Shown one piece after another: positions 34,301-41,026 of a stretch of 41,026 nt of DNA. The notes under the pieces were generated by a model. That model ran no database searches and was not told the DNA's origin. It was given only the letters and a program-made list of their open reading frames with translations. Within the stretch, counting starts at the first letter, position 1, and every line of letters begins with the position of its first letter. The stretch lies in NCBI GenBank assembly GCA_018902755.1, contig JAHIQI010000007.1:1-41026 (forward strand). Direction: 5' to 3'. The translations under genes and the position numbers were made by a program. The DNA comes from Pseudomonadota bacterium (GTDB lineage Bacteria > Desulfobacterota > Desulfarculia > Desulfarculales > Desulfarculaceae).

Positions 34301-34861
34301 CAGGTGACCAAGACCATTGGCGGCACCAGCAAGGTGAGCAGTATCGGCGGCAGGTTGGGCAGCGACATCGACACCACCATCGTCACCAAGGTCAAGATCA
34401 TGACCACCTTTGAAAACGCCCTACCCGAGGCCACCTGGGCCACCGGGTTGATGGGTGACGCCGACGCGGTGATCTCCATGACCAAGAACACCGCCGAGGT
34501 GATGAACACGGCGGGCCAGTCCTACACCGATGCAACCGCCGCCAAAGGCACGGGCCTGGTGTACAACGCGGACGCCGCCCTGGACGGCATGCACGCCGGG
34601 GTGGGAATCGTGGACACCATCGTTACTTTCAAGGACATGATCACCAACTCGCCCATGTCCTTGAAGACCGAGTTGATCAAGGGGGTCTACGAGAATGCCA
34701 AGATGCTCTACAACTGGAACCTCCAGTTTCAGAAGGTGGCCTACGCTCAGGAGATGGCCACCTACTTGCCCATCCTGGTGGAGGTGACCGACCGCGAGGG
34801 CCACCGCGCCCGCCGCCTGGGACGCCTGGTGATCAATTACCATGTGGAGGCCATGGACTGA
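31337..34861 (+). CDS. giant exported protein, cysteine-bearing and Ig-like, unknown function
   Basis: A 1174-residue exported protein with a signal peptide (residues 1-27, TLAAA/KG). I do not recognise the family. Visible parts are an N-terminal region with beta-rich repeats (28-400), a cysteine-bearing stretch (about 412-493, CPKPKAGCRGDKGC and further Cys), a long middle with beta-sandwich character, an Ig-like segment near 750-830 (LTIKSPDGKPLANRQFDVEL ... TTDAAGQATVLYIPP) typical of surface proteins, and a C-terminal helical, Thr/Asn-rich part ending EVTDREGHRARRLGRLV. No sortase or autotransporter signal is seen. The ribosome site is poor. Its stop overlaps the next start by one base (TGATG), so it is coupled to the third gene. 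Confidence 0.75.
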   Translation: MPARAGKIALLLLGALLLALAPTLAAAKGLRVELKLVFADGAQLVQASSGDLRLERPGAKDQAEPGESLSPDKEGLVRLSLFRPGGYRLKLMGIPVAQFSVEETKQGLQARSLPTVLKLPFTHVLELRPPSRREKYTDLKTGRERSRTVYESIDWSQVKVGAPGENKLLKLWPYRFSNYAAAIDDRQGPAVAATAPGCAPRVAALRRPKPEHAGRLNNRKVAINFVRVSYHRGDPDKSQGVPKAAVHNVEKKVLWWLGGVSVDRENRWYLLSYSLEKKTGAVTLLKLSSAARRVGSPSLYLDEGGAVNIYRRAKGPDGKEHGQCYRIEAGGVGVAKPDCVYPNFRFHGQVYGKGGRWFMPNIGGVPLAVGSNSISVSGTVRVGNRTTSASESYRIDVEGPVPHVVGDIPGTTCTGSIPNAHDDDNRLCLDPPVDPNFYKGPAPKAEDACPKPKAGCRGDKGCIERLRVCMERFNKSLAAWQRYRPKPPCYGDMIKGKATFGGISLTYAGPVELMVPTDFGPQGQPLKSVKRTEIMSGLPPLNRDNYLVDSSMGWGSLQEPLNLREGPYRELRYMAKRIDPVTRKQSQRYEVVTLYPWNYSVTTEGREIKVDRSGILRPGPPPAKEKADAGTGAYFEVVSPNPEGRHALTGPEAEVRIRLRYQLAGAPSGTLKISADHADGLLYKQSVALPGPGGERRIAFKVSQPAGSPQFGVGLELVPAGAQSGPTERIYYHFSAGAFGVEAQTEKPVAAHPKNLAQVTLTIKSPDGKPLANRQFDVELPARKETWLRGGYLHHQGGASVRVTTDAAGQATVLYIPPQADMSAQGAPLGNFPVWEQLKISDVADREQNATAELELVSPWPRISKLVLPGGDLAGHWQGEDSRVVVADADSSTFDITIYGPGEFGYSGGHGRQEKLEVLDAASPFRFRFKSRPMGLDLNDIPSNWDMVKDFGATNAKVLGRIALLMGGNWLLKQHAVTGTAKTVTHTSQVTKTIGGTSKVSSIGGRLGSDIDTTIVTKVKIMTTFENALPEATWATGLMGDADAVISMTKNTAEVMNTAGQSYTDATAAKGTGLVYNADAALDGMHAGVGIVDTIVTFKDMITNSPMSLKTELIKGVYENAKMLYNWNLQFQKVAYAQEMATYLPILVEVTDREGHRARRLGRLVINYHVEAMD

Positions 34862-35856
34862 TGAGGCGCTGGTTGGTCACAGCGGCGCTCTTGGCCGCCC
34901 TACTGTTCCCGGCCTCATCCGCCCCGGCCGCCCCGGCGGACCAGGCCGCCCAAGTGGTGGCCGCCTATTTCACCACCGCCGCAGCCGAGGATATTAAGGC
35001 CCACCTGGCCACTCGCGATTTGAGCCCGGCCCAGCGGCCAAAGGCCGCCGAGTTCGCCCAAGGTGTATGGGGGAAAGTGGAAACCCGCGAGGTGAAGGTC
35101 GGCAAGGTGGAGGTAGCCCTGTCGCCCGACGGCGGCCAGGCCCTTGCCCGCTGCAAGGTGAGCGCCCTGGTGGTGAACAAAGAGAGCGGCGAGAGCTTTG
35201 CCAAGCAGACCGCTTACGTGGCGGTGCTGGTCAAGCGGGAGGGGCAATGGAAGGTGCGGCGGATGCTGCCCGAGACCGTGTTCCGGCGAGTGCAGAACGA
35301 ACAGATGATGGCCCGCCAAACCCAGCGGCTGCTGGACGCCGCCGACCAAAGCGACACGGCAACCCCGACAGTACAGGCCAAGCCTTCTGAAACTGGCGCC
35401 CAGCAAGGCCGAGCCGAGCCGGCCAAGCCCCAGAACCTGGGCAACATCATTTCCAGTGTAGTGCAGGAGGCAACCTCCCCGCCCTCCATGGCCACTCAGC
35501 ACCGCACCGATTCGCCGCCCGACCGCCAGGCGTTTCCGCCACCTGCGCAACAGCCGAGAGTTGACGCCCCCGCGCCTGGCGGCCAGGGCCGGGTGGTGCG
35601 CGTCGAGCGCGGCACAGTGTTCATCGACCGAGGCGCGGCGAACGGCTTGAAGCCTGGTCAACGATTGGAGGTTGTTTCCTACAGGGAAATCACCCACCCG
35701 GTGAGCGGCAAAACCATTCGCCTGCCTCAGCGCGCGGCACTTCTCTTGGTGCGGGAAGTGTGGGACAGCCAAGCGCGCTGTCTGGTGCTGGAGTCCGCCG
35801 GCGAACTGATCCCCAATTTAAGTGTGATACCCATTTCAGCCTCTACTGGGCAGTAG
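34861..35856 (+). CDS. exported protein with C-terminal FlgT-C-like domain, unknown function
   Basis: A 331-residue exported protein. A signal peptide covers residues 1-25 (SSAPAAP). Residues 26-150 form a compact domain with a pattern like NTF2/DUF4878-type folds (VVAAYFTTAAAEDIKAHLAT ... YVAVLVKREGQWKVRRMLPE). This part could act as a small ligand-binding or oligomerisation domain. A Gln/Pro-rich linker (155-240) leads to a FlgT-C-like beta domain (242-331, RVVRVERGTVFIDRGAANGL then KPGQRLEVVSYREI) that is clearly related to the one in the 545-residue protein two genes earlier. The start is fixed by the TGATG overlap with the preceding stop. The trio may form one envelope-associated complex. 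Confidence 0.75.
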   Translation: MRRWLVTAALLAALLFPASSAPAAPADQAAQVVAAYFTTAAAEDIKAHLATRDLSPAQRPKAAEFAQGVWGKVETREVKVGKVEVALSPDGGQALARCKVSALVVNKESGESFAKQTAYVAVLVKREGQWKVRRMLPETVFRRVQNEQMMARQTQRLLDAADQSDTATPTVQAKPSETGAQQGRAEPAKPQNLGNIISSVVQEATSPPSMATQHRTDSPPDRQAFPPPAQQPRVDAPAPGGQGRVVRVERGTVFIDRGAANGLKPGQRLEVVSYREITHPVSGKTIRLPQRAALLLVREVWDSQARCLVLESAGELIPNLSVIPISASTGQ

Positions 35857-36139
35857 ATTCGATCCCTGTTTAACCTTGTCCCAGCACTTTTTATTCATCG
35901 TCCGCCATTTGCAGTTCATATAATCGGCTATAAGTTGAAGCGGGCCTTTCCTACAAGTAGTTGCCCTTGTAAGTCCTAAGCTAATTCCTCCGCCGTCCAC
36001 AGAAAACCGTGGCCTCGAAATAACCCCCAAGATCGGGTGCGCCCAGGGTGCGGATTGAGGTTACAGGGTGCATTTATCTGCATCTTCCCACAACCTCAAT
36101 CAGTATAAATTATTGATATTGCAGGTTTCTTTAATCATA
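35857..36139. other. intergenic stretch before the second attachment-site copy
   Basis: No convincing gene. A 64-codon minus-strand frame at 35836-36030 lacks a ribosome site. The region contains a 10-bp perfect inverted repeat (36053-36101) and AT-rich DNA toward the att copy. Confidence 0.5.
36053..36101. repeat. 10-bp inverted repeat next to the attachment site
   Basis: GATTGAGGTT (36053-36062) and AACCTCAATC (36092-36101) are perfect inverse copies separated by 29 bases, and the loop contains a smaller GTGCA/TGCAT pairing. It lies 39 bases before the att copy, where arm-type recombinase sites or a cargo terminator would be expected. Confidence 0.45.
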
Positions 36140-36183
36140 TCATAGCCCGAAGGTCAGAGGTTCAAACCCTCTCCCCGCTACCA
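36140..36183 (+). repeat. attachment-site copy 2 (foreign 3' half of an initiator tRNA)
   Basis: This matches the 3' half of tRNA-fMet at 28031-28074 in 40 of 44 positions, including the CCA end. Two differences are paired changes in the T stem (ACAGG/CCTGT becomes AGAGG/CCTCT), so this copy derives from a functional tRNA of another lineage and not from random decay. The 5' half is missing. It is followed by a terminator-like hairpin (36195-36219). Confidence 0.75.
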
Positions 36184-37898
36184 TAGGTACTGACACTAGG
36201 AAGAAGAATTTCTCCTAGTTTTATATTGCAACGGGCCACGTAGGAAACTGCGCGGCCCTTTCCCTTTGGATGCATCTCAATCTTGCCCAGCAGGGCCTTG
36301 AGGGCCAGGTTGGCCCGAGGGGCCTCAGCCCGAATCAGCTTGCGGTAGGAGCGCAGGGCCTTCTTGATCTCATTCCTGGTGGGCGGGTTGACCTTGCGCT
36401 GGGCCCGGGCTTGCTGGAGGTCAAGCTCCTGGTCGATGACTTTGACCTGGGCCTTGGCTTGCCTGATGGCCTGCTCCACCTCCTCCATGTCGTTGCCCCG
36501 AGCCACGAAGGCCACCAGGTTGGCCACCTCCCCCTCAAGCTGGCGTTTGCGCTGAAGAAGCTCCCCCTGGCGCTTAGGCTCCAGGTCGGGCAGGGCGGCA
36601 AACTTGGCCAGTACCTTGTCCACGATGCGGTCCATGGCCTCATTGGTTAATACCTCGGCCTCCACCCGGTCGAGTATTGCCTTCTCGGCAAAGTCCATGC
36701 GAATGGAGGCCCCGTTGGGGCAGACCGCGCTGCCCTTGTCCCGATGAGCCCCGCATGTCAGCCGCCTGACCGGGGAGTCGGCCACGATCATGGCGTGGCC
36801 GCACACCCCGCAGGTCAGCAGACCGGAGAGCAAATACTTGCCATAGCCGGGCTGACCCTTAAGGCCCCGTAGGGTGCCCTTCTTGCCCTGGGGCTGGGTG
36901 GCCCTGGTGTGGGTGTACTTGGTCTTGAGATGCTTGCGCCTGGCCTGGACCGCCTCCCAGGTGGGTTTGTCAATTATGGCCAGGTGCTCATTGAAGAAGT
37001 GCACCCATTCCCTCTCGGGCCGGGGCAAAGGCCGCTTCTTGCCCGTGTCAGGGTCCCTCACCCACCTTGTTTTGTTCCAGGTCCAGTCTCCCATGTACTT
37101 GGGGTTGTCCAGCATGGTGGCTATGGTGGAGCCTGACCAGGCGTGCCGATTCTTCCTGCCCTTGGCCGCACTGTTGGGAATACCCTCTGCGTTAAGCTGG
37201 GCGGCGATGGCTCGAGGGCTGGTGCCCGCCAGGTAGGATTCAAATATTCGCCTTACGGTAGGGGCCTCCTCGGGAGTGATGTAGATCTCGTAGCCGGTCA
37301 CCTTGGGCTTGCCATGAGGGTCTAGGCGAGAGACGTCCTCCACCGCCTTGGTGTGGTAGCCGTATAGCCTGCCTCCGGCGTGGTGCCCGGCCAGCACCCG
37401 ACCCTCCAGGTCACGCCGGGTCTTGTCGCCGAGCTCTTTGCTATACCGGTTGTCCATGGCGCTGTGAATCTGCACCATGAAGTCGGTGTCCTCATTGGCC
37501 CCGTCGAGGTGTTGGCTTACAAACACGATGGATATGCCCCGCACCCTTAGCCGGCGGATGGTCTGCAGGGGGACCAGGCCATCACGGCTGAGCCGGGAGG
37601 TATCATCGACCAGGATGGTGTTGAAGGGGCAGTCTGGGCCCATGGCCGTGGCCAGCATTTTGTTAAACTCGGCCCTGTCGGCCACCGTAAGGCCGGACAC
37701 GGCATGATCGGCATAGACCTGGTCCTCGAGTATGGCCATCTTCATTTCTTTGGCATACCGTCGGCAGTTACGGACCTGGTCTTCGATGCTGGCCTCGCGC
37801 TGGTGCTCGGAGCTGTACCTGGCGTATATGGCGGCTTTTAGTTGTGGCGTGCCCACGCTGACCTCCACGTGGTTAAATTTACATTTCGCCCTTTCCAT
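36162..37898 (-). CDS. large serine recombinase (site-specific integrase)
   Basis: A 578-residue large serine recombinase. The resolvase domain has the catalytic serine S29 in YARYSSEHQ, then ILVDDTSRLSR (96-105). The Recombinase domain follows (about 200-320, YEIYITPEEAPTVRRIFESY), then the zinc ribbon with C363, C366, C382 and C393 (LTCGVCGHA ... TCGAHRDKG ... VCPNG), and a coiled-coil segment (about 440-500). It would integrate or excise the element. The first ATG is given (37898); GTG 37856 has a better GGAGGT site but close spacing. Its last codons (TYGSGERV) read antisense through the tRNA-like copy, so the C-terminus is fused to att DNA. Confidence 0.92.
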   Translation of the reverse strand: MERAKCKFNHVEVSVGTPQLKAAIYARYSSEHQREASIEDQVRNCRRYAKEMKMAILEDQVYADHAVSGLTVADRAEFNKMLATAMGPDCPFNTILVDDTSRLSRDGLVPLQTIRRLRVRGISIVFVSQHLDGANEDTDFMVQIHSAMDNRYSKELGDKTRRDLEGRVLAGHHAGGRLYGYHTKAVEDVSRLDPHGKPKVTGYEIYITPEEAPTVRRIFESYLAGTSPRAIAAQLNAEGIPNSAAKGRKNRHAWSGSTIATMLDNPKYMGDWTWNKTRWVRDPDTGKKRPLPRPEREWVHFFNEHLAIIDKPTWEAVQARRKHLKTKYTHTRATQPQGKKGTLRGLKGQPGYGKYLLSGLLTCGVCGHAMIVADSPVRRLTCGAHRDKGSAVCPNGASIRMDFAEKAILDRVEAEVLTNEAMDRIVDKVLAKFAALPDLEPKRQGELLQRKRQLEGEVANLVAFVARGNDMEEVEQAIRQAKAQVKVIDQELDLQQARAQRKVNPPTRNEIKKALRSYRKLIRAEAPRANLALKALLGKIEMHPKGKGRAVSYVARCNIKLGEILLPSVSTYGSGERV

Positions 37899-38520
37899 GG
37901 GGCCAAAGCCGGTGTTGCAGGCTGGCCCGGGCTGAGGCGTTGCGAAATTACCTTATCGCCACCTCCATGGTCATACAGATCCAGGCTGATCTCACGCCTG
38001 TTGGTGGCGGTGCGGGGGGGCGTTGGCCAGGGTGTGTGGGCCCCCCGAGCTGACCCCGTCCAATGGCGGCGTTACTCGGCCCCTACAAGGCCTTAACTCA
38101 GGCCGCCCCATGCCCCGACTACCCCCCGGGCGGGCTTATGCGATTCTGGGCCATTTACGGCCCTGCCATTGGGCAATTTGAAAAAATTCTCGGCCCGGCC
38201 CTGACCCCGCTTACGGGGGTTCTTGCCCAGGCGGTAGTGGTACAGGGAGCAGTTCGGGCCAGAGAGTATCTTGCCCGTGCAGGCCTTGACCCCGTCCGGG
38301 CTGCCTCCCAGGCGAGCAACACAATGCGAGCCGATGCTTATTGCCGATGCTTATTAATGACGTGGGCATGGGGGAACACCTCGCTGGGCGTGTATGGCCC
38401 CACCCATAGCCACATCATCCGACGCCATGGCGTAGGCCTGGCTGAACAAAATAGTGTTGCTGATGCCAATTAGGAATAAATGGCTTGGGGGTACAGGCGG
38501 AAGCCGCCAACAAGATGTTT
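37899..38520. other. non-coding region upstream of the recombinase
   Basis: About 620 bases with no gene I can support. A plus-strand frame at 38063-38473 is open for 136 codons but has low-complexity, non-protein-like composition and no ribosome site. The part nearest 37899 must hold the recombinase promoter. Confidence 0.45.
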
Positions 38521-38523
38521 ATG

Positions 38524-38767
38524 GATGCAAATCCATCATCCTGCCTGTCTGACTTTATGATGGATTCCCCCCTGGCTTTTCCTTGGGCCCGGCCGTGGGC
38601 CCAGGCCCCAGGAAAGGCCGGGGGGAATGGTAAATTAATATAAATAGTATGCCAATCCATACTGCTAAAACAGTCTGATTCCCGGCATTCGGGTATGCAA
38701 TTCCATCCTGCAAAAAAATCATACAGGGTGTTTTTTCGTACTGGGCAAGTATGTAATTGCGTCCATG
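38524..38767. repeat. four iteron-like direct repeats
   Basis: Imperfect copies of GTATGCAATTCCATCCTGC lie in the same orientation at 38524-38545 (GATGCAAATCCATCATCCTGC), 38647-38665 (GTATGCCAATCCATACTGC), 38693-38711 and 38749-38767 (GTATGTAATTGCGTCCATG). The last three are spaced 46 and 56 bases apart, about four to five helical turns. They lie directly beside a winged-helix protein gene, in AT-rich DNA, as iterons of a replication origin or operator would. Confidence 0.45.
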
Positions 38768-38794
38768 GGTTAGGTGCAAAAGGCATACTTGCTC

Positions 38795-39325
38795 CTAATC
38801 TGAATCTCGGCTTGCCCAGTTGGCGGCATTGGGGTTTTTGGCTTTGATGTTATTGCGCAGGCCCTCCCTATCCTCCTCCCAGGTCTGGGCGAAGCCGCGC
38901 TTGCGGGTGTCCTTTGGTATGTGCTGCTCTTTGAAGTTGGCTGTTCCGTAATCGCGCCAGCGTTCGGATATCGCATAAAGGCTATAATCCTTGGTGTGGC
39001 CGCCCCCTTGCTGATAGGCGTTGCCGGCGTGCACCCGATCAATAAAGCCTTTCGCCACCAGCTCCTTCAGAGCCCGGCTGAATTGCTGACGGCTGAATCC
39101 AAGTTCCTCTGCCTGGCTATAGGTGAACACAAGCTCTTGTCCGAAATCTTGTCTCCATATCTTTTTATTAGACTTGGGCTGTTTGACTTGCACCCAGTTG
39201 ACCTTGAAAAGAAAATGCAAAAAAACTTTGACCGCCTGGGGCTTGCATTCGCGGAAGGCCTGACTATGCAAAAGGCCAGGCGGAATCGAGGTCTTCCAAG
39301 TACGTCGGCGCTTTTGTTTATCCAT
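38795..39325 (-). CDS. winged-helix DNA-binding protein, possible replication or regulatory protein of the element
   Basis: A 176-residue basic protein. The middle contains a MarR/Rep-like winged-helix pattern: FGQELVFTYSQAEELGFSRQ, then FSRALKELVAKGFIDRV and a wing with glycines (AGNAYQQGGGHTKDYSLY). It begins with a lysine/arginine cluster (MDKQKRRRTWKTSIPPGLL), often seen in phage or plasmid replication-initiation proteins and in helix-turn-helix proteins of integrative elements. I chose ATG 39325 because it overlaps the stop of an upstream 63-codon frame as ATGGATAA, which implies coupling, and because the extra 22 residues of the longer frame are not conserved-looking. Iteron-like repeats lie just beyond its stop. 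No function is proven. Confidence 0.6.
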   Translation of the reverse strand: MDKQKRRRTWKTSIPPGLLHSQAFRECKPQAVKVFLHFLFKVNWVQVKQPKSNKKIWRQDFGQELVFTYSQAEELGFSRQQFSRALKELVAKGFIDRVHAGNAYQQGGGHTKDYSLYAISERWRDYGTANFKEQHIPKDTRKRGFAQTWEEDREGLRNNIKAKNPNAANWASRDSD

Positions 39326-39509
39326 GATTGGCACGTTCTCCAGGCGGATTATTCTTTTTGGTAGATAAATGCTCGAATAAAAGCTGGGCAAGTAGCTCTA
39401 CAAACAATGAAACACGCTCGTCATCATGTTGATGCTTAGGCTTTTTTAGCGTAATTTTAATGTCTGCAATGTCGCCCAAGTTGCCCTCGTGCACTGTGTA
39501 TGAACACAC
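39318..39509 (-). CDS. small protein translationally coupled to the winged-helix gene, unknown
   Basis: A 63-residue frame with a GTG start, MCSYTVHEGNLGDIADIKIT continuing with a helix (VSLFVELLAQLLFEHLS). Its stop overlaps the next ATG by eight bases. There is no strong ribosome site, so the start is uncertain. The codon use is like that of its neighbours. I do not recognise the family. Confidence 0.4.
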   Translation of the reverse strand: MCSYTVHEGNLGDIADIKITLKKPKHQHDDERVSLFVELLAQLLFEHLSTKKNNPPGERANHG

Positions 39510-39582
39510 TGCACCACATCAGCTAAAAGCTTTCCATGGTGAGCGTTAAGGTTTTTAAATTGGGGGTTGGGTTTAAAGAGTC

Positions 39583-40407
39583 TTACTGCTTGGATTGTTT
39601 GCGGCGAGAGGCATATTGTAATGTAGTGATAACATCCTCTGGCGACATGCCTCGCTTTAAAAGCGCCTGTCCCTCAGGCGAAGCTAAAAGTTCTTGGTGT
39701 TTTTTGCCTTTTGCTTTGTTCCGGGCATTCTTTACGTCTTGTCGGTTTTGGTTGACTCCCTGGTAGGTTCGCCGGTTAGCTTCTCGCCATAAAGCTTGGT
39801 GATCTTTCGAGCAGAACCGCTGGTTTTTGGCCGTTCTGAGGTACATCTTCTTGCAATGTGGGCAGCGTTGCAATCGGCGAAAGTCTTTGCTGGCAACGAA
39901 CTGGGCCAGCAGCAGCCAGGGCCAATGCAAAAAGTCGTGATAATGGGCGGTTGGTAAGATGTGTAGTTCAATTTCAGGGGAATCATTATCTGGCCAGCCA
40001 ATCAGCTCAAGGCGAACCTCCCTAAGGTGGCGGTTGACGGTGCCAACTAACAGGGCATAACCATTGCCCTGGAGGTTCATGCTGGATTCCTCTAAAAGAT
40101 ATTGAGCAAGTTCTTTGTCCTTGGGCACATACCAAGCATCGGGCGGTGGGTCCGGGAATATTTTCAGCAGTAGCCTGCCGATTTCGTCACGAATAGCGTG
40201 AGCATAAAATTTCGCTTTGCCTAGACGTGGCAGTTCGAGCATGGCTATTTCGTAGAAGTAGGGGTAGTTTTTATATCCCCAGGTCAGGGGCCTTGGTTGA
40301 GGCAGATCGCAGCCGTTAAGCCAGTTGACGAAATCTCTTGTTATATCAAGATATTTCACCTTCTTGTTATTTGGGGGCAATATCCAGCATTGATGACACT
40401 GTGACAT
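39583..40407 (-). CDS. zinc-finger protein of unknown function (CGNR/FCS-like finger)
   Basis: A 274-residue protein. The N-terminus has a CHQC pair (residues 4-7). The central 150 residues are uncharacterised, with many aromatic residues. A treble-clef-like finger follows: C182-PH-C185, then RTAKNQRFCSKDHQ with C199 and H203, close to the CGNR-type pattern of C-x2-C and a later C. The C-terminal tail is basic. Such fingers usually bind DNA or RNA; related proteins are common on mobile elements. ATG 40407 follows AAAGGAG with ideal spacing, so the start is secure. It is the last recognisable gene. Codon use is lower in GC than the chromosome to the left. Confidence 0.7.
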   Translation of the reverse strand: MSQCHQCWILPPNNKKVKYLDITRDFVNWLNGCDLPQPRPLTWGYKNYPYFYEIAMLELPRLGKAKFYAHAIRDEIGRLLLKIFPDPPPDAWYVPKDKELAQYLLEESSMNLQGNGYALLVGTVNRHLREVRLELIGWPDNDSPEIELHILPTAHYHDFLHWPWLLLAQFVASKDFRRLQRCPHCKKMYLRTAKNQRFCSKDHQALWREANRRTYQGVNQNRQDVKNARNKAKGKKHQELLASPEGQALLKRGMSPEDVITTLQYASRRKQSKQ

Positions 40408-40759
40408 TTTGGTTCTCCTTTAGCACCTAAAAATACCTATCCAATGCCTTGCCTTTGTCGTATTTTAGCTGGCATTCACACACCTCCTCCGGCTGACTTC
40501 AAACTTGGGCAATTTTTTCGCCAAGAGAAAGCAATTCACGCTCTCTGCATCAAAGCTGCGAGCGATATGTCACTTATATTATTAATGTAAATAGTTTTTG
40601 CGGTTTGGTATGTGTTGGCCCTAAAAAATTTAAGCGCAGGTCAAAGAGTATATACGAAATGGCTGATAGTCATACGATTGTGCCCTTGTGTGGGACAATA
40701 GGTAGGCCACAAGCCCACAATTTTTGGAGATACGGGCCTCGCAGCCCCGTGGGCAGAAG
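40408..40759. other. AT-rich non-coding stretch near the window end
   Basis: No gene is seen. The first part is AT-rich and should hold the promoter of the zinc-finger gene. A 64-codon frame at 40724-40918 crosses the inverted repeat and is not protein-like. Confidence 0.5.
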
Positions 40760-41026
40760 TGGGGTGGACTAGGGGGCCGCGGTGAACTCGAGCTACAGGT
40801 CGATCTATGGCCCGCAGGGCCTATGTGGGGAGGATGGGGAGGACTTTTACCAAAACTTTTTAATCAATGCCGGGTGCTAGGTCTTGGCAGGGCTAGATGG
40901 CGCCGGGGCTCAAGGTAAATTTATAAAAAGTTTTGGTAAAAGTCCTCCCCATCCTCCCCACATAGGCCCTGCGGGCCATAGATCGACCTGTAGCTCGAGT
41001 TCACCGCGGCCCCCTAGTCCACCCCA
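40760..41026. repeat. 103-bp perfect inverted repeat at the window end
   Basis: Bases 40760-40862 are the exact reverse complement of 40924-41026, separated by 61 bases. The second arm ends exactly at the last base. A perfect long palindrome at an end is typical of a fold-back artefact at a contig terminus, but it could also be a real hairpin end or a duplicated element terminus. Confidence 0.85.

Noticed and set aside
35836..36030. 64-codon minus-strand frame after the exported cassette
   Set aside because: No ribosome site, no domain, and it overlaps the 3' end of the 331-residue gene.
38063..38473. 136-codon plus-strand frame upstream of the recombinase
   Set aside because: Composition is not protein-like and there is no ribosome site or recognisable motif.
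38524..38767. CRISPR array
   Set aside because: The four repeats are imperfect and unevenly spaced, with no cas genes in the window. They fit iterons or operators better.

Overview
The window looks like a high-GC chromosome segment from an anaerobic Gram-negative bacterium, most likely a Desulfobacterota (delta-proteobacterial) relative. This rests on gene content (TRAP solute-binding protein, DUF169 protein, YitT, stand-alone RibB behind an FMN riboswitch, outer-membrane-type lipocalin) and on the uniformly GC-rich codon use from base 1 to about 27,900. The taxonomic call is inference; no 16S gene or marker set is present.

Bases 1-17,600 are core-type genes. On the minus strand: a TRAP periplasmic receptor, a universal stress protein, a metallo-beta-lactamase-fold hydrolase, a PHP phosphoesterase and a heat-shock run hsp20-lon-lipocalin. 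The heat-shock run diverges from dnaK, which has a textbook terminator. A dodecin and a small exported protein are on the plus strand. Then come yitT, a PMT/ArnT-like membrane glycosyltransferase, a second MBL-fold protein, a short exported protein resembling only the N-terminal part of MhpD-type hydratases, a DUF169 protein, a promoter-FMN riboswitch-ribB unit, and lexA with its terminator.

Bases 17,673-27,850 form one tightly packed minus-strand run that reads in the order sucC-sucD-GAPDH-like-GNAT-acuA-like-(GNAT + deacetylase fusion)-glycosyltransferase-sir2-membrane glycosyltransferase. It starts from a recognisable promoter. It combines three acetyltransferase domains, a zinc-dependent deacetylase and an NAD-dependent deacylase, with succinyl-CoA synthetase at the head. 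This is the set of activities of the Bacillus AcuA/AcuC/SrtN acetyl-CoA synthetase switch, in a new arrangement and with a writer and an eraser fused in one polypeptide. I consider it the most interesting system in the chromosomal part.

An initiator tRNA (tRNA-fMet, 27,998-28,074) marks the junction to an accessory region that runs to the end of the window. It begins with the remains of a tyrosine integrase and a transposase N-terminus. It then carries a cargo of one membrane protein and three large exported proteins of unknown function (28,876-35,856), two of which share a FlgT-C-like beta domain. At 36,140-36,183 there is a second copy of the 3' half of an initiator tRNA (40 of 44 bases identical, with compensatory T-stem changes), as expected for an attachment site brought in from another host. 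A large serine recombinase reads into this copy. Beyond it lie a winged-helix protein next to iteron-like repeats and a zinc-finger protein. The last 103 bases are the exact inverse of bases 40,760-40,862, which may be a contig-end artefact or a true element terminus.
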